Positions 38,118 to 48,730 of a stretch of 64,000 bases of DNA are shown piece after piece. The notes beneath the pieces are model-generated. The model worked only from the letters and a program-made list of their open reading frames with translations. It searched no databases and was not told where the DNA came from. A program made the translations under genes and the position numbers. This DNA is from Enoplolaimus lenunculus (taxonomy: Eukaryota > Nematoda > Enoplea > Enoplida > Thoracostomopsidae), in contig JASANG010003961.1 of assembly GCA_030248215.1 (NCBI GenBank), positions 1 to 64,000 of the forward strand, read 5' to 3'. Each line of letters begins with the position of its first letter. Position 1 is the stretch's first letter.

Positions 38118-38692
38118 GCTTATGGGATGGAGTGTACAAAACCAAGGGTGTAAAGAAATTCGAACGATGTATATGTCGAAGACAAATCTGCTTGCTATTC
38201 ACGCCAATTACTAATTAGCCTAGGCTAAACTGCTATTAAACTTATAGACCAATCATATTTGATTATTTGGTCAGACGCGATATCGTGGACCAATCAGCGT
38301 TAGTTCTACATCACTGTTGTTTTGCGACATCTTACAATCGCTATTTGGCCTAGGCCAGTCTGCTATTTGATCAAAATAGTAGATTGGCCTAGGTAAAATT
38401 AGTCATTGGCTTGAACAGCAGATTGACCTACGACATATATAAAAAGATTGACGTGACATTGATGACTTGACTGTCGATAAGAAGTTGATGATTCTTGTAT
38501 ATTGAGGAGATTGCTAATGAAGGATAAAGGCATATAAAACGGTTTTAGAGGAATATAGAAAAATTTATAACGCGATAAATTTTGTCATCTGCGAATATTA
38601 ATTATTGGCGAAAAGTTTGTGCAATTTTTAATATTTCTTCTTGTTACTCATTCTTGCTAAAAATGATTTAAAGTGTTTGGAATTTAAACTTC

Positions 38693-38884
38693 GGTAAATG
38701 TAAAGATCAGGGGCGGAACGTTTTTTGGTGGCGCTGAAATTCAGTAAGGTTAAACTTTAGACTAATTTTTTGTTTGGCTTAGGCTTACGCTTAGGAATAC
38801 GCTCATTCTTACGCTTAGGCTTAGGCTTAGGCTTAGGAATATGCTTTTATCAAACTGTTCTGCATCTGTTCTTTACATTCAGCG
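38693..38884. mobile_element. GGCC-ended MITE
   Basis: Reverse orientation. ATGTAAAGATCAGGGGCGG ... CTGTTCTTTACATTC around a TTAGGC tract. Confidence 0.65.
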
Positions 38885-39142
38885 GTGTCATTAAGATCCG
38901 ATTACCAAAAACACCTAAGTATAAATCCATAATTCTAAATTATTCAAGATGATTGGACGAGATTTTTGTGAGTCAAATTCTGTGACTAACAATTTTTTGC
39001 GGCAGTTGTAAGACACTATAAAATATTAATACAAAGGTCTAAATATTTAGTTATTTGACATTTTAGGTTAGTAGCAAACCTGATCAGTATGGTTTCATCT
39101 TCCGCAGTAACAGTTCAAAACCTATCTTTTCGCAGATATTTT

Positions 39143-39286
39143 GGCCAATGTGTAGAACAGTATATAAATAAGCCTAAGCCTAAGCGTAGGAATCAGCTTA
39201 TGCCTAAGCTGAAGCAAAATTAGTCTGAAGCTTAATTTATTGCAGTCACACAGAAAAACGTTTCGTCTCTGATCTTTACATGGGTC
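39143..39286. mobile_element. GGCC-ended MITE, short
   Basis: GGCCAATGTGTAGAACAG ... CTGATCTTTACATGGGTC with only two AAGCCT units. Confidence 0.65.
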
Positions 39287-39448
39287 GAAATCGGTCGTGT
39301 TCTTAGTTTAAGTTTTGAAGTATTTGAAATGGGAGTTGCCGGATTTGAAATTGTTTTGTCGATCGGATTTTGTGGAATCTGAACTCATCGACGGTGTCGC
39401 TGTACGGTCCTTACTGGTGGGGGGTATTCCTATTGCTTTATTTTTTAT

Positions 39449-39632
39449 GGCCCATGTTACTTTTAGGGCCTACCCGGTTTCTGGTGGGTCTCCCAAAGAG
39501 TTAGCTTACATTCTAGACTACATTTTTTGCTTAGGCTCAGGCGTATGAACACATTTTTGCAATGTCTAGGCTTAGGCTGAGGCTTACGAGTACGCTTAAT
39601 CTACTGTTATGGCCCTAAAAGTAACACTGGCC
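39449..39632. mobile_element. GGCC-ended MITE, GTTACTT subfamily
   Basis: Reverse orientation: GGCCCATGTTACTTTTAGGG ... CTAAAAGTAACACTGGCC. Flanks TTTTTTAT and CTTTTTGT are similar. Confidence 0.72.
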
Positions 39633-39929
39633 CTTTTTGTTATGAATTCTATGATATAAATGGAATATATAACTTGAATACGAAAATACACAGTTTTTGC
39701 TCAATAAATTTTTTAATTTTATGTGAACGCAGTTGTTGTCACGTTTGTACGTTCAAATCACAAAAATTGGCAGGAAATGCACCTGGACATCTGTTTTCGG
39801 TAAATGTCGGTGTCTGTTTTCGTTATAAAATGTGAAGCGAATCGCATTTGTATCGTTAAATTTAAGATTGTCTGCCATTTTTTGTATTAACATTAAAAAA
39901 CATGTTTTGTATCTGTAAAACTTCTGGGT

Positions 39930-40298
39930 TGTAAACAGATAGTAAAAATTGCGGAAACGGAAACGGAAACAGTAAACGGATAAATGACGGGTAATAGTTT
40001 CAAAGATGTTTTGTTCTGCAAACACAATTGAAGTATGTAAATATTCATTGGCCTTAATAAAATTTTAAAGAAAAAAATAGCGGATTAACTGAAAATTTTA
40101 CGGTTTTGGATGAATTTAGTAATTTTGATTTCATTTCGAATAATCGCAGCATACTTGTAATTAAAAATTGCGAGATATATACGTGATTTACAACTAATTC
40201 TTGAGCATAAAAATAACAGAATTTCCGGTGTTTCTATAGCGGAAAAGAAAACGAAAACGAACACCAATATTTAACGGAAACGGATATCCGGTTACACA
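39930..40298. repeat. GGAAACGGAAACGG repeat
   Basis: Same order of blocks as 10196-10562: AACAGATAGTAAAAATTGC, CACAATTGAAGTATG, ATATACGTGATTTACAAC, then ACGGATATCCGGTTACAC. Confidence 0.55.
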
Positions 40299-40387
40299 TT
40301 GATAACTTCACATTTATAAATACACAAAAATAAATTATTTGAAACCTTGTAATTGATTTCCGTATCCAGCATTTTGTTCACTATCCT

Positions 40388-40571
40388 GGCCAATGCATAG
40401 AACAGCGCCGTAGTATAAAGCCTATTTCTAAGCCTATGCGTAAGAATCGACTTAAGCCTAAACATAACCGTAAGATTTAGCTTATACCTAAACCTAAACC
40501 TAAGTCGTAAACGATAAATTAGTCTCAAGCTTAAGTTTACTTTATTGCAGTCCCGTAGAAAAACGTTCTGG
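40388..40571. mobile_element. GGCC-ended MITE, right end truncated
   Basis: GGCCAATGCATAGAACAG, degenerate AAGCCT units, GTCTCAAGCTTAAG and CAGTCCCGTAGAAAAACG. The final CTTTACATGGGCC is missing. Confidence 0.6.
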
Positions 40572-40773
40572 CAGCATTTATTTTCAATTATCCCTTTCAT
40601 CATAAAGTCGAGGTCATCAGTAACTGCAGCGCAATCTGCTGTTACACGAACAACACAATGCAACGCATTTCAGAATTGTCTCACGTACCTAAAAGCCCTA
40701 ATATAGTCGGGTACAGATAAGCGTTTTCAACTGGGTCCCAATGTTTCCAGAGACCTCTGCCGGCATATCCCCC

Positions 40774-41092
40774 GGCCCATGTTACTTTAAGGGGCGTCCA
40801 GGTTTCTGGTGGGTCCATAAAAAATTGGTTTAGATTCTAGATTACATTTTTTTGCTTAGGCTTAGGCTCAGGCTTAGGAACACATTTTGGCAACGCTTAG
40901 GCTTAGGCTTAGGCTTAGGCTTAAGAACACATTTTGGCAACGCTTAGGCTTAGGCTCAGGCTTACGAACACATTTTGGCAACGCTTAGGCTTAGGCTTAG
41001 GCTTAAGAACACATTTTGGCAACACTTAGGCTTACGCTTAAACTTACGAATACGCTTAATCCACTGTTACGCCCCTTAAAGTAACATTGGCC
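40774..41092. mobile_element. GGCC-ended MITE with four-fold internal repeat
   Basis: Reverse orientation, GTTACTT subfamily. Inside, a TTAGGC tract followed by GAACACATTTTGGCAACG is repeated four times (about 40848-41030). It ends 28 bp from the stop codon of the membrane-protein gene. Confidence 0.78.
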
Positions 41093-41120
41093 GTTCTCAC
41101 CGATCGCTGCTGACGGCGCG

Positions 41121-41438
41121 TCAGCGGCTGTGAATGTTACGTTCGTGCCTCGATCGAACGTAACTATAGCATTCCCATATTGCGAAACATAAATACGCAG
41201 TTGCAATAAATATAAACCCGTCAAACGTCATCATTGAAAGCGAACCGTCTGTGACGCCAAAATATACTGCGATCAGCACAAAATCAACGATTCGAACACA
41301 AACTGCAACAAATTGTGAGACGAACAGCGGTAGGATTAATTTGGGCCGATCCTGGCCGATTGCACATACGTAACAACCGAAACAAATCCATTGGACGACA
41401 CACAGAAGCAGTCGACACACGGCGAGCAATGTGAATGG
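41121..41438 (-). CDS. Membrane protein exon 2 and stop
   Basis: The acceptor GGATTTCAG is in phase 0 with PFTLLAVCRLL. Three further hydrophobic segments follow, then SYVRSRHERNIHSR and TGA. A GGCC-ended MITE begins 28 bp after the stop and another (41535) lies about 100 bp upstream of the acceptor, so the exon sits between two transposons. Confidence 0.75.
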   Translation of the reverse strand, partial: PFTLLAVCRLLLCVVQWICFGCYVCAIGQDRPKLILPLFVSQFVAVCVRIVDFVLIAVYFGVTDGSLSMMTFDGFIFIATAYLCFAIWECYSYVRSRHERNIHSR

Positions 41439-43596
41439 CTGAAATCCGCAAACACTCACAGCGGTGGATCGAAAAATTTGTGACCGGATGAAGGAGGGTA
41501 ACCGTGGGTTCAACACGAGTCACATGAAAATTTGGGCCAATGTAAAGAACAGGGGCGGAACAGTAGTGTAAGCATATTCCTAAGTCTTAGTCTAAGCCTA
41601 AACCCAAGCGTAGGTATGAGCATATTCCTAAGCCTAAGCCTAAGCCTAAGCCAAGCAAAAGAATTAGTCTAAAGCTTATGCTTACTCTTTTCTAGTCCCA
41701 CAGAAAAACGTTCCGCCTTTGATGTTTACATGGGCTGAAATTTGTGACGATGACTAGGGTCGCGGTATATCAAAAATTTGTGCCAAGGTGGGGTTAACGA
41801 GTGATAATTTCTAAAATGGTCACTCGTTAACGCCAGGACAAGTTGTTCTTGGTTTGTTAAGAAATTGTGTTGTTGTGAACCCGCCATATTATGAAACGCA
41901 ATTTTTACTCTATGCACCAATATATGTGCCAATTTTTTTGAGGCATACAAATTGTAAGGTAGGGAACTTACCATTTTTACGTAATGTTTGTGTTGGTAAA
42001 AAATCACTAGTGTCTAACCGAATATCCGTTTCCAGTAAAAATCTGTGTTACCACATTGGAGTTTAATCCAATTAGTGCCGGTTGGTAAGTATACGCGATA
42101 TGTTTTGTTAAAGCCCCATTCAGAAGTGCAAATTTGAGCTACGAGTTCGTGCGGCCAAAACTTGCACTTTTGAATAGGTATTTATTGAATTTCGTAAAAC
42201 TGTCGGCCAATGTAAAGAACAGGGGCGGAACAGTATTATGAGCATATTCGTAAGCCTAAATCTAAGCCTAAACATAAGCAGGCCAATGTAAAGAACAGGG
42301 GCGGAACAGAATTATGCGCATACCCCTAAGCCTAAGCCTACGCCTAAACCCAAGCGTAGGTATGAGCATATTCCTAAGCCTAAGCCTAAACCCAAGCGTA
42401 AGTATGAGCATATTCCTAAGCCTAAGCCTAAACCCAAGCGTAAGTATGAGCATATTCGTAAGCCTAAATCTAAGCCTAAGCATAAGCAGGCCAATGTAAA
42501 GAACAGGGGCGGAACAGAATTATGCGCATACCCCTAAGCCTAAGCCTAAACCTAAACCCAAGCGTAGGTATGAGCATATTCCTAAGCCTAAGCCTAAACC
42601 CAAGCGTAAGTATGAGCATATTCCTAAGCCTAAGCCTAAGTCTAAGCCTAATGCAAGCAAAAAAAATTAGTCTAAAGCTTAAGCTTACTCTATTCATGTC
42701 GCACAGAAAAACTCTTCGCCCCTGATCTTTACATGGGCCAAACTGTCGTAAAACCGAATTTGCATTGATCTTGGTCACTTGATCCTGGGATGTAGCCGAA
42801 TTACTACAGTTCCGGAGTTGGGATTACGGTATACTCTACTGAACCGGACGTCAGCGCGCGCCTCCGCTCGCCGGTCTCTGGCGGCATGCGGTAATTTTTA
42901 ATAAAAACCAAGCTCACAAACAAGGAACCGTTACAAGAGAAGGTAAGATTTTAAACAAAGTTGGCAAAACCAATTTTCTAACATTTAAAAATGTTTTAAA
43001 ATGCTTTCTACCAAATTTTTTTGCTAATTTTTTAACAAGAGTGCATGATCATACTAACAAGAGTGTGCAACTCCCGAAATTTGTGTGGTATAAAATGTAC
43101 CACCGGGAGTTAATACATTTTTGGCCGACCCCCTTATTCAGAGGGGTGGGGAGTTGTTGTTTGAAATGTAAAATACACATGCTTTTTAAATTATAAACTG
43201 AGTTAGTTTACAACTGCAATATTTCAATGTGTAAAATTGAAAAATTCGAGGGGAGGGACACCAAAAACGCACCGCGTATCGGTTACACTCTTTTGTACAC
43301 AGAATGTGCCCAGTTGCACACTCTTGTTATAATGAGTGATCGCCAACTCTTGTTATTAGTAAACTGAATTCCTAAATTAAACAACTTACATTTTTCCACG
43401 ACCTTGAAAATATTTCATCCGTAAACATTTTGACCCCGAATGCTTCAACCATTTTGACTATAATACGTCGGTTATTATTTATTAATATAATCACAGTAAA
43501 TATGCCAGGTCCAGTTTCAATTAAAATTAATACCGTCGAAAGTATTGTAACCCCGCGTCGAATTGTTATACATCTGCAGCACATTGGTTCTCGCAT
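41121..43596 (-). CDS. Four-pass membrane protein, LAPTM-like, two exons
   Basis: Two exons (43596-43390 and 41438-41121) join in phase 0 to give about 174 residues. Residues 1-8 (MREPMCCR) are cytosolic-like and cysteine-rich. Four hydrophobic segments follow: TILSTVLILI..FTVIILI, FTLLAVCRLLLCVVQWICF, LILPLFVSQFVAVCV..FVLIAVYF, and FDGFIFIATAYLCFAIWECY. The tail is short and basic. This layout, an early CC motif and a final aromatic helix running into a basic tail, resembles lysosomal tetraspan proteins (LAPTM/Mtp) and related insect tetraspans. Assignment is by pattern only. No PPxY ubiquitin-ligase motif, usual in LAPTM4/5, is seen in the tail. The 1.95-kb intron is filled by three MITEs. 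Confidence 0.72.
41535..41736. mobile_element. GGCC-ended hAT-like MITE in the membrane-protein intron
   Basis: GGCCAATGTAAAGAACAGGG ... GATGTTTACATGGGC. Flanks AAAATTTG and GAAATTTG match at seven of eight. Confidence 0.82.
42205..42739. mobile_element. GGCC-ended hAT-like MITE with three tandem left ends, exact 8-bp TSD
   Basis: AAACTGTC flanks both sides (42197-42204, 42740-42747). The left terminus GGCCAATGTAAAGAACAGGG occurs at 42205, 42281 and 42489, but the right terminus only once. The last two are 208 bp apart, each with its own AAGCCT/GTATGAGCATATTC tract. Confidence 0.88.
43057..43329. mobile_element. ACAAGAGTGTGCAAC foldback element, best copy
   Basis: ACAAGAGTGTGCAACTCCCG ... 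CCAGTTGCACACTCTTGTTA. It lies in the membrane-protein intron, 60 bp from exon 1. Confidence 0.75.
43390..43596 (-). CDS. Membrane protein exon 1
   Basis: The first in-frame ATG gives MREPMCCRCITIRRG. The open frame reaches further up (43629) but has no earlier ATG. A second ATG four codons on (MCCRC) is possible. The donor is AAAAAT|GTAAGT, phase 0. It encodes the first hydrophobic segment and the first luminal loop (EIFSRSWKN). Confidence 0.72.
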
Positions 43597-43782
43597 TGTC
43601 ACGAATAATTCCGTATAAATTTGCCCCACCTTATTCTGCGGATATATATCACGATGATACTAAAAATACCGGTACCGGATTCTGATAGACATAAACGGAA
43701 ATGAAATAAAAAATGATATAATAAAAAGCATTTATAAGCAAATTCAATTAAAACAACACAAAAATTTCACTTCGTAAGTCTA

Positions 43783-43905
43783 CACTGAAAAAATGGTGAG
43801 TCAAATTGACTATCTCCGAAATATGCTCTATGGGACTACATAAATTGAGTCAAATTCGACTCCGCCAGAGTCGAATTCGACTCACCGGCGTCGCTCAGTG
43901 GTATG
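43783..43905. mobile_element. Palindromic GAGTC MITE, left half
   Basis: CACTGAAAAAATGGTGAGTC to CGACTCACCGGCGTC, where it is cut off. Confidence 0.65.
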
Positions 43906-44139
43906 CTGAATCTTTTTTTTTGCTTCAGTGTCCAGGATACATAAGCCGAAAACGATTCAGTGTCCATGACACTACCCCCTCAAAAGTCACCTGATGTACG
44001 CATGTTATTGTGGAAGTTGCATAAAACGTTGGTGTTGCAAATACTGTATTATCTTTGGTTGCGTACCATGTTTCGGTTATGTCCTATTGTTGAGAATATA
44101 ATAAACTAGTAGTCCGTAGTGTACACATGTGCAACTCTT

Positions 44140-44410
44140 TTAACCCCTTCTCACATAGAGTTGCCTGTAGGCAACTCAGCGCAGTGTATATACGTTAAAT
44201 AGTATGTATCGCACCGTGTTTAACAATTGCAACACGTATACATAGTACTAAATCACCACAAGACGTGAGAACCCCCTCGGGCTCGAGCGTCAAGCTCCTA
44301 TAGCTGAGTGGTGATGGTATATGCCTCCCACTCCAGTCACTGGAGTTCGAATCCTAGCATAAAAGTAGGTCTCAGGGAAAATAGAAAATAATCATGTGAG
44401 AAAGGGTTAA
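44140..44410 (+). mobile_element. TTAA-flanked MITE with tRNA-like promoter
   Basis: Inverse orientation to the copy at 6107. Ends TTAACCCCTTCTCACATAG and CATGTGAGAAAGGGTTAA. It is inserted in the repeat that spans 44080-46485; the other copy of that repeat (19.2 kb) lacks it. Confidence 0.88.
44294..44368 (+). pseudogene. tRNA-like segment inside the TTAA MITE
   Basis: A box TAGCTGAGTGGT (44301-44312) and B box GGAGTTCGAATCC (44342-44354) are spaced as in a tRNA. GCCTCCCAC resembles the anticodon loop of tRNA-Gly(CCC). The anticodon and acceptor stems do not pair by my reading, so it is a tRNA-derived promoter and not a working tRNA. Confidence 0.7.
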
Positions 44411-44467
44411 AATACATTGTGTTTTGGCATATGTTTAAAAGGGCTTGTTCAAGGAAGTCTGTACTTA

Positions 44468-46122
44468 TGCATCATCCACATTAAAGAATGTTGCTGTGTG
44501 GAGAAAAATGGTACACATTCCAAAACGCAAATTTCGAAATTTGATTCAATTCCAGTACACGCAAGCTCAACATTTAGGTCAATCATAATAATCGTGGAAT
44601 ACGTAAACTAACGTATTTTGTAATAGCGCATTTTACAATTTTATAAAATGTTATTGGTGGTCTAAAGTTCAAGTTTACCACAGCACGACTCTAGAAACAA
44701 ACAATGATACAGTAGACGTTTTCCAGAAATCGTGAAAGAGTAAACATTTACATTCTCAACTACGTAACGGGTTTAATTCTTAAAATTTTATCTCAAGTCA
44801 TTTTAGTTAAATCTAACATAATGCAATTCTAGAGAACCCGTTCGTGTACAATGACATATCTTGTACACCAGCAATTTGGAGTAAAGAAATATCAAATAAT
44901 CTTGAAGTGAACAAAAGATAAAAGTGCGTCTTCGTAAGTCTGTTAGTTTCAAGTTTTAAAGACGTCACATTTTAAAGAGTCGTGAAAGTCGAAAATTACG
45001 ATTAAGTGAAGCGTAAGCCTTTATTAATAACGGGGGACCATATATATTATGAAAATATTATAAATTGTACGTGGCGAAAAAAGGTGAACCACACACATTT
45101 CTGATAGGGGCATGCGAGAGACAAACTTTAGTGTAAAGGTTATTGGTAGTGCAATGTGTAAACCGTGTTTCCAGTTCTGGTAGTAAACCGTCGTTCTAGT
45201 TGAAAGTAGACAGATGACACTTTTTCTGGTTTTCCGTGTTGTCCATTAAATAATAAAAATGGTACAAACAGTGAGCTTTTTAAAAAGGCAGCCCCTGCAA
45301 AAATAATAACGCAATCGACCGCTGATCTCTACGTATATAAGATTTACGGCCAATGTTTACTTTTACATTGGTAACCGTAGATCAGTAATTCCTAAGTCAA
45401 AACCTAAGCGTTGAAAACAGTGTAAAGTCTAAGCCTGAGCTTTAGCAAAAACCAATCCTTTAAATGCAACGAACGCTTTGGTTTTTATGCTTAGGCTTAA
45501 GAATATGTGTATTCTGTTGCTAAGAAACCACCAAAATTCCAAAATACTAGACCAAAACCAGTACCATAAATCGTACCAAAATTTGTTTCATTTAAATGCA
45601 CTTTCTTGAAACGATGAAAGTGCAGATTGTCCATTACTTGAGTCATGCAATATAGTAATCCAGCATGTTGATTTTCTACGAAGCGTATAAACTATAAAAC
45701 TAGGATTTATGTAATCGATGAACTTAGCAATTTGATAAATGATAAAATATGTAAATGTCAGATATGCACATGTGTCGAATACTCCACTTGCATGTGCTAG
45801 ATTAGATACAATTCCCGTATACGTTACATGAAGATTTGCAAATTTTGTTACGACAACAATTTTAAAGATTACTATTATTTACCTATTCCAGTACACGTAT
45901 AACTGTGACATTAGGGATATTAGGAATAACATGTTTGTGAACGTGCGTGTATTGGAATTGGACATTAAAGGTATTTCAAATTACTCTGTGAAGTAAAATT
46001 TAACGAAACTAAATCATGTTAAATTCCAATACACGCAAACTATTTTGTTTCTAATTTACCCTATTTTCCGGAATTGAATCAGCCCTTTCCACACAGCAAC
46101 ATTCTTTAATGTGGATGATGCA
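44468..46122. mobile_element. 1.65-kb PIF/Harbinger-like element, TTA duplication
   Basis: Inverted ends TGCATCATCCACATTAAAG then AATGTTGCTGTGTGG, flanked by TTA (44465-44467, 46123-46125). I found no open frame that looks like a transposase, so it seems non-autonomous. ATTCCAGTACACG recurs inside both arms. Confidence 0.82.
45348..45520. mobile_element. GGCC-ended MITE, degraded
   Basis: GGCCAATGTTTACTTTTAC, GATCAGTAATTCCTAAG and GCGTTGAAAACAGTGT are recognisable. The right end is unclear. It lies inside the large TTA-flanked element. Confidence 0.45.
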
Positions 46123-46762
46123 TTATATAAGCCTTAAAACTTTATCGACAATTGTGCACTCAATTCCAATACAAATTTTTAGCCAGTGTAGGTCCGGTAG
46201 AAATGATGGACCCCGGCATCCACCATCCGGAGAGAAAAACACGAATCCCAAATTGAAGTCTGCGTAAAACAATATACAAATTAATACATACATGTTAAAA
46301 ATAAGCACAACACAAATAGGCTTCATCTTATAGAATAACAACACAAAGAAAACAAGCAAAACAATCTTCCATCTTCAGAATTTTTCACATAGAAGTATAG
46401 AACCAAATTTGCATATGGAATACAAATCTGCAGGAACGCTGCCCAAAATACGTATGTGGGAAGTTCCAGCTTTAACATATTGATATTAAAACTAAACCGT
46501 TAAAAGTATCTAAATATTTACATAAGTAAATGCATTGATATTGGATATCTGAAACTTTTTCTGTATACAGAGCGAAAAAAACGCAGTCTGAATCGTTGTG
46601 GTCGAAAAAACGACGCAAATAAGTTGTTATGAATAATTATTTTATACAAATTGAAATTTAAAACTGCTATATTTATCTTATGCTGAACTATTTAGTAAAC
46701 CAGTAAACTTAGTAGTTGCATGCATGTTCGCAACTGTCGGATGTGCCGCTATTTGAACTGTT

Positions 46763-47613
46763 GGCCATTGGCGATCAAATAAAATAAACTTAAGCTTTAG
46801 ACAATTTTTCGCTTAGGCTTAGGTATAAGCCCATTCTTGCACTTAGGCTTAGGCTTAGGTATAAGCTCATTCTTGCACTTAGGCTTAGGCTTAGGTATAA
46901 GCTCATTCTTTCACTTAGGCTTAGGCTTATATGAAAGCTCATTCTTACACGTAGGCATACGCTTAGGTATAAGCTCACTCTTAAACTTAGGCTTAGGCTT
47001 AGGTATAAGCTCATTCTTACACTTTATAATTAGGCTTACTTACGTATAAGCTCATTCTTACACGTAGGCATAGGCTTAGGTATAAGCTCACTCTTAAACT
47101 TAGGCTTAGGCTTAGGTATAAGCTCATTCTTACACTTTATGATTAGGCTTACTTACGTATAAGCTCATTCTTACACGTAGGCATAGGCTCAGGTATAAGC
47201 TCATTCTTACACTTTACGCTTAGGCTTACTTACGCATAAGCTCATTCTTACACTTTATGATTAGGCTTACTTACGTATAAGCTCATTCTTACACGTAGGC
47301 ATAGGTTTAGGTATAAGCTCACTCTTAAACTTAGGCTTAGGTATAAGCTCATTCTTACACTTATAGGCTTAGGCTCAGGTATAAGCTCATTCTTACACTT
47401 ATAGGCTTAGGCTCAGGTATAAGCTCATTCTTACACTTATAGGCTTAGGCTCAGGTATAAGCTCATTCTTACACTTTACGCTTAGGTTACTTACGTATAA
47501 GCTCATTCTTACACTTATAGGCTTAGGCTCAGGTATAAGCTCATTCCTACACTAAGGCTCAGGCTTAGAAATATTGTTATACTAGTGAGACGGCACTGTT
47601 CTATGCATTGGCC
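46763..47613. mobile_element. GGCC-ended MITE expanded to 851 bp
   Basis: Left end GGCCATTGG, right end CTGTTCTATGCATTGGCC. The interior is about twenty copies of a unit built from TTAGGC repeats plus GTATAAGCTCATTCTTACAC, with higher-order repeats of two or three units. Flanks GAACTGTT and GAACCTTT. Confidence 0.75.
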
Positions 47614-47837
47614 AGAACCTTTGACACAATTGTTCATAAGAAACTGTTAACCTATAAGCCTATCTAAACCGCTGTAAACCATGACGTGTAATAGCAAAGT
47701 TAAACATACCGTCACCACAAATTTCGAACCATAGATATTCAGCTTTGATTTGCATATGATCCACAACTTTTGTTGTGGTGGAACAAAGCGGAATACAATA
47801 TGGCACCACAAACACTATATACCATTCTAACGATATA

Positions 47838-48255
47838 CTGTAGTGACCCGAATAAAATAGTGCGGCTGATATATATTTAGCCTCTCCACAGGGTACCCCT
47901 TGTTATTGGGTTACGAACTGTTATTTGTTTATAACCCGCCGTCCGCCGCCGTTCGTTACTGATATATATCCGGCATTACTGTTACCTTGCATCAAAAGCT
48001 TGAGCGATAATACAAAGTTATACTTAGGAATGCACTTTCAAAACTTAAGTACGGTTTAAAGTTTCGAACTCAATTTTATTTGGTCCTGGAGTCATTTATG
48101 CGGTACAATGAGTGATAATTGACATTTATGGACTCTAATTAGGGTTTAGGGACTCTATCCGCTTACGGACTCTTATTAGTTTTTCGGACACATATTGCTT
48201 GGGCTCAAAATGGGGACCCCGTCTTATTACCTCCCTCTTATTCGGGACACTACAG
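47838..48255. mobile_element. CTGTAGTGACCCGAATAA element
   Basis: Ends CTGTAGTGACCCGAATAA and CTTATTCGGGACACTACAG, preceded by TA. No open frame of note, so it is non-autonomous. Confidence 0.8.
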
Positions 48256-48647
48256 CATCATTTTATGATAATTCGGACAAACCATTAACGTTTATATTAT
48301 TGCTTAATTTTCTTGGATGCGTTTTCATAACCAGAAATCACATCAAGTATAGCAATAACATAAAAGAACTTAATGAATGAACGAACATTTTTAGTGATTT
48401 AGGAATTTAGGAATTTACACATTTAAAAATAGTTTCCACAAATTAAAAACTTTTATATAAAGGTTTCGCAGTGAGTAACCCATGTTTACAGTACAAATTT
48501 ACATATATGAAAAATCGTTGCAACGATGCCCAAAATACGTACGTGAGTCGTTCCAGCTTTAAGTTTACAAACGTAGCTCTCAAATTTTGTATGGTACAGA
48601 TCTTTTAAAAGTTGGGCCCGCAAAGGACCAGATAGCCTTCCGGCGTG

Positions 48648-48730
48648 GCTGTTATAGAGTCCGTTTAAGCTTTAGACAAACTTTTTTGCTTAGGCTTAGG
48701 CTTAGGCTTAAGAGTATGCTTATAACTAAA
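48648..48730. mobile_element. GGCC-ended MITE, half copy
   Basis: GTTTAAGCTTTAGACAAAC, three TTAGGC units, then GAGTATGCTTATAAC. The termini are lost. Confidence 0.5.

Larger units (their letters stand above)
36979..41120. other. Intergenic region, convergent gene ends
   Basis: Between the + strand fibrinogen gene and the - strand membrane-protein gene. Seven GGCC MITEs, a GGAAACGG repeat and a stretch with several TAGGCC palindromes (38215-38420) fill it. No gene or terminator motif was found. Confidence 0.6.
44080..46485 (-). mobile_element. TACGTATTTTGGGC family element, copy 2, with two nested insertions
   Basis: On the minus strand it starts TTAAAGCTGGAACTTCCCAC and ATACGTATTTTGGGCAGCG. 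It carries the TTA-flanked element (44468-46122) and the TTAA MITE (44140-44410), both absent from copy 1. Without them it is about 480 bp. Confidence 0.72.

Noticed and set aside
44294-44368. Functional tRNA-Gly gene
   Set aside because: Pol III boxes are good, but the anticodon and acceptor stems do not pair, and the segment repeats inside MITE copies.
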